Position numbers and translations under genes: made by a program. DNA of 64,000 nucleotides, from NCBI GenBank assembly GCA_025642065.1, contig JAODUP010000551.1, forward strand, positions 141,501-205,500, read 5' to 3'. Shown piece after piece: positions 57,720 through 63,700 of this stretch (position 1 is the stretch's first letter; each line of letters begins with the position of its first letter). The notes under the pieces were generated by a model. It searched no databases. It was not told the origin of the DNA and saw only the letters and a program-made list of their open reading frames with translations. This DNA is from Paralvinella palmiformis. Its lineage: Eukaryota > Annelida > Polychaeta > Terebellida > Alvinellidae.

Positions 57720-60700
57720 CAACATATAACAATAGGGAAAATATTTTGCAAAAATACATTCATATTGTTAAAGGTGTGAGGTTTTTATAACTCTATGCTG
57801 TTGTTTTTATTAGCTACGGCACCACCTGGCTCATTCTGTCATGGTGATGAGTTCCGCTGTGCATCAGTGGACCAATGTATTCCTGCAAGTTACCAGTGTG
57901 ATGGAGAAATTGACTGCCAAGATAACTCTGATGAAATGGGATGCAGTAAGTAAATTACTCTATCTAATTATTGGCTTATCAGACTATTTTTTCTCATGCA
58001 ATTCTTTCTGTACCTAAATGTTACCTTCTTTATGATATGGTCATATATTTGTATTGACTTTTACTTACCAAATCTCCTTGCAGGATCATAATTCATATTT
58101 CACTTAGTAAATTTCAGACCAGAATTAAGTTTACTTTCACTTTAGGTCATTATGGTACAGATAAATATTATATTGGATCATAAGCTTGTGTTGTAAGATC
58201 AGAAACATAATGTATTTTTATGTGTTTAAATAAAGAGTTGCTATTAAGTATTATGCATTGATCAGGTTATTGTTACATCCATGTTATTCAGTAATGCAAT
58301 GTGAAAATAATTCTTTTTGAAAAGCCAAAATATTTTAAAACTAATATTGCTAAGCTGCTTTGTTTATTTAGGTTTTCAGTATTATTAGTTAATTATGAGA
58401 TTTGGCTTTAGATTATACACTCTTGTAATGTTTAGTTTGTGATTTAAATACTAACACAAGCAAATCTTTCCTATTGTGTATACTACTTTTTAATGAAACT
58501 TAATATCTTTTACTTATAGTGTCACCTGTTGTGACACGACCCCCACCTGGCGAGTATTATGCCCAGCAGGGTGAGAAAATGGTAATAGAGTGTGAGGCGC
58601 GTGGTGTGCCAACTCCTCTGATTATATGGCGTCTAAATTGGGGTCACATAGGTGGACCAGCAGACAGAGTGTTTTATACCAATGATAATGGTCGCGGTGT
58701 TCTAACTATCAGTCAAGTCAGAAAGGAAGATGAAGGAGCATACACATGTGAAGCCCTTAACAGTAAAGGAAGCATCTTTGCTCAGCCAGATACAATTCTA
58801 ATTGTTAACCGTAAGCAAAGTTAATATGCTTTGTATGAAATCATGTAAACTATTACTTAATAAACAATCTACAAGACATTAGTTGACTCATTAGTGACAA
58901 AACTAATTTAACCAGACTAGTAATAGAAGTTAGTTCTTCTACGTGTTTTTCAATCATGCTTTGGCACAAAGTGATCATGATAAGAACCCATGGAAACATG
59001 ATTAGCTGAAATGAATCATCAGATAATGTATATTTTGATCAGTGACTAGGGTAACAATGTGCAGTATGATAAGTATTCAATAATAAAATCTATGCTTCAG
59101 TTGTTTCCTTTTTCATTTAATTTAGCGCCAGTTGGTATCTGTAGCCCTCCTTTCTTCAACACTGAAGCAGAGAGATCTAATCAGTGCTTGCAGTGCTTCT
59201 GCTTTGATATGACGGATGAATGTGTCAGCAGTTCATTATTTATATCAACGGTATGCTATCACTGACAATGATCAAGACTTCACTTAATTGGAGAACATTT
59301 ACCTATAAACCACATAGAAAGTGATATAACAGGTCTTTTGTGATTGCTTGTAGCATTTATTTCATCCTTTGTATATAGGAAATAATTCTATATTTAATTT
59401 TCTGTCACTTTTTGTTGAGTAAATGATAGGGTCTTATATGCAACTTAATACTGATTTGTTTATTTTTTGCAAACAAGTGATTGTTCTATCAACCCTTAGT
59501 TACTGAAGAGTTACTCTGAAGTTCAATCCATTAACATGCTTTTGAAAATTCTAATTTTAAAGAACTCGTAGGATAAATTATACCTGATAGAGTCTATCTG
59601 ATCATACATGAAACAAAGGAATATTTGTTCAAGATAAACCAGGTTTGATCAGGTTTCCTATAAGAAATGTAAATGTAGGTGTTATTTTACTGGTTAACAA
59701 CAGTAAAAGTGGGCCAAATAACCTTCAAAGTTAATGAGGCAAAATAAAGTTGAAATAATCTTTGGGGTTGTTTGATAACATATCTCAGTATTGATCCCCA
59801 AATTTCCATTCTGTCAAGCCATGTTTGTCAGCTTTGATTATCAGATAAGCTGACAAAATGTTATTAGTAACATTCACTTTTGTTGTCCGTAACCAGGGTA
59901 CATAATATCTGTTTTATTCTGAATATTTTGGACCATTCAACCATTACTCATGTGAAATATACAAGTAATTGCCCATGCTGGGGGCACTGGGCTTGCTAAC
60001 AGCTTTCCTTCGAATGCATTTTTGCCTTTGGTGCTCGCATGTGCCCCTTCACAGTCCATTTCATCTGAGGACCCAATTCATAGCAGTCCTAGAATCAACA
60101 CTATCTGTTTATTAATTATTGTGTTTTTCACATCAAATAATATTGAAAATCCAGTGTAATATCACATTATGCAGACAGATTGATTAAATGCATTATGTTA
60201 ATTTATTACTATTCACTTTATACATGTGAAAACTTCCATAGTCCATTCACCAGTACTTTGAACTGCATCATTTAATATGTGGTTGATTGTGTTCATATGT
60301 TTACTTCATTTATAATTTGTGTGAGTATATTTGTATTAATGATGAAAATTTAAATGAAGGTCGATTATTTAAATTTCCAAACAAATTGTTAACTCTGATT
60401 CAATTTGATTGGCATTTAGCAAGTCAACTTGGTGCAATAATTGTCAGATTTAATTATAAAATATTAAATAATGTTGAGTAAGAAACCTAAGTAAAAGAAA
60501 TAATTTAAAATATTGTCCTTGTTTAAAATTGAGTATAATTGAAAAGTTGAAATTGATATTATGTTGATATTTACCATTTCATGTAAATGATTTAATTATT
60601 AATTGATTTCTTAGGTAGAACAATTACAGTATAATAATTATTAGGGAAGTCTTATCTAAAGATTTAGTTTTTATGAAATTACAGCCATACTATATTATAA

Positions 60701-63700
60701 TATTTTACAATGGTCAGCTATGCATGATAACACATTAATCTAATTTAATTATATTACTGACAGATTGGCATAGGTAACAGCCTACCACTGGTTAATAAAG
60801 ACACACAGAAAGCCCTCGGAGAGCAATTTGTAGAATACAATCCACTGACAAGGCAATTCAGTATTCAAGATTACAGCAGACGGGTGACAGGTGGTGAACA
60901 CTACTGGAGTCTGCCAAATGTCTTCCTCAACAATAAAGTATACCTAATTATTTATTAAATATAACTTTCAGAATTTAAGCATTTCTAGTTATTAGCATGC
61001 TTCTTTATGCACCAAGTGATTATATTGATTGGTTATGCTGTTATGGCAATTATAGAATAAAACTTGGATAATGTTACATATCACTGTATTTAACATAATT
61101 TTGATTCCTATTGTTTGTCTGTGTCTGCAGATCACAAGTTATGGTGGTAGTATAAGTTATAATATCATGTATGACACCAATGCAGCTCCATCATTTATAC
61201 ACAGTCCCGATGTTATTCTTGCTGTGAGTAGTGGCATTATAGTTAGAGTTTTGAAAATCAGTCATTTGCTAGTAACAGTTATAATAAAATTTTACTTGGA
61301 ACAGAGATTATGATTTTTAAATGTTTTTGTCTTATTTAGGGGAATGGACTAATTCTATATCATACAGAATTCCAGCAGCCATTTAATGGAGATGAACAAA
61401 CAGTCAACTCAAAACTGATTGAGGTATTTTCAAATAGTTTATATACATGTCTTCTGTTTGAATTACCTTTGATCTGAAACTGTGTAAGTAATTACTGACG
61501 ATGTGACATAGAAAATAATGTCAGATTGAAATATTTAAAATAGTATTCTTAATTCCAACAAAGTCAGTAACTAATATATGCAAGCACTTTTAAACATGAC
61601 TGAACAAATATAGTGCTTTATTGATGTTGCATGATCAGAAATATATAACATTTATCAATTATATTTAATTTATTTTTAAAATCGGGGAACATATCAGTGT
61701 CAGTTTTTTAATACAGCACTGTAATTATACAGTAAATATTATTATCCTGTTAGAAGTGTTATTTTGCTACTTCCCCAAGATATCTCACATTGTTAGGAAT
61801 TCTCATTGGATAAAACAAAATGACCAGTTAAACTTTATTTAACATTGAGTTACAACATCATAATTACATATGCATCTAAAAGCCAATACTTAAACATAAT
61901 CAGTTAATTCTTTCTTCAGAGTGATTGGTCATTAGATGAATATGGCCAACAGAAGGTGAATCGTCAGAATTTCTTACTAGCTTTACAGAATATAGAGTAT
62001 ATTCTTATAAAATCACACTATGATGATAATCAAAGAAATGTTCGGTAAGTTGTTCTTAGACATTAACTTTGTTATTCAAATAAAACTGAAAAGTCTTTTT
62101 AATTAGAAACATTTGAACAGGATTATGACAATGCATCTATCATCACTGATATTATAATTATATGGTTGTTATTATAAGGAAAAACACTCAACATTTTGGG
62201 TTCAAGCCACATTGTGTTCCATACAAAATAATTAAATGAAGAATCATGTTGTCAAGAGTTTTGCCTGTATTTATTTTATATTGAAATATTTTCGTTCTTT
62301 TGCATCTACCATTTATAATCTATATGCTAATTTAACATAAAATTGTTTGGGGGATTTTTATCTTTTTTCCCTTATATATCAGGATCAGTCAGCTGAAAAT
62401 GACTTCAGCAGGAACTAGAGATCGTGGTGAAGGTCGTGCTCATCTTGTTGAACAGTGTTCATGTCCAACTGGATATTCTGGAACATCGTGTGAGGTGCTG
62501 AAATATTCTGCATTTAGTTTTCTCATCATGTTATGCTGTTCATTAGTAATTTATAGTAACTAAAAGCAGTAACTGTGATACACAAATGCCTCTGGAATGT
62601 TACTGTTTGGATGTTATCATATTGTTTCATGATATTTTCAGAATTGTGCCACAGGATATCATAGGATTGATGCTGGCCGTTATCTTGGTAGATGTATATC
62701 ATGTAACTGTAATGGACATTCTAATGATTGTGATCCTGACACAGGACATTGCCTGGTAAAAATCACACACACACACACACAGACCCCCCCCCCCCAGAGA
62801 GACATATGTAATACAATTTCATAATACAGCATTTAACCATCTAACACAAGATGATCTTAAATGAATTTTACCAAATTAAAAATGCTTGTATTATCTGACA
62901 AATCCAAATTCTGATTATGTATGTTTAATTGTTTTTAATTGTTGTTAACATTTGTGTTTCCATGATATTAATAAAATATGAAACTGTTCATTATTTAAAT
63001 TACCATACATTCTTATTCTAAACTAGGGAGTTTGGATATTTATATGATTTCATTGTCTGGTTATCCTGCTAATCCAACAGTATACTCCATAATCAGCATG
63101 GTCATAATATCAGATATTTTCAGCAGATAGTTGTTTTATATAGTAAATTTATAGTTGAGTATTTGTATTGTTTAGAATTGTCTACACAATACAGAAGGAA
63201 CTTCTTGTGATCATTGTATGAGAGGTTTCTATGGAGATGCTACACGTGGTACACCAAGTGATTGTCTTGCCTGTACTTGTCCTCTCTCTATGCCAGAAAA
63301 CAGGTGATTTTAATCTATACTCTAGCTGTATATTACCCATAGTATAAATCTTTGAATTATGATAAAGCTTACTTAGGTTATAAAATTGTATAAAATTTGA
63401 TTCACCGGTTTTAATTTCACTTTTTGGAGTAGCTTCTCACCAACTTGTTATCTGGAGATTGATGGGCAGGTAACTTGTGATGGTTGTCCACCAGGATATA
63501 TTGGCAGGAAATGTGAACGCTGTGCTCCTGGATATGAAGGCAATCCTATGATACCTGGTGATTCATGCAGACCTGGTTAGTGTGGTAGTATAATATACAG
63601 TTAACCAGAAAATAACTAACTTTAATCATGTCATACTGGTTGTTTCAACATATTTATTTACTTGAACTCCCTCAGGATGTATCTCTGCTCACATACTTTT

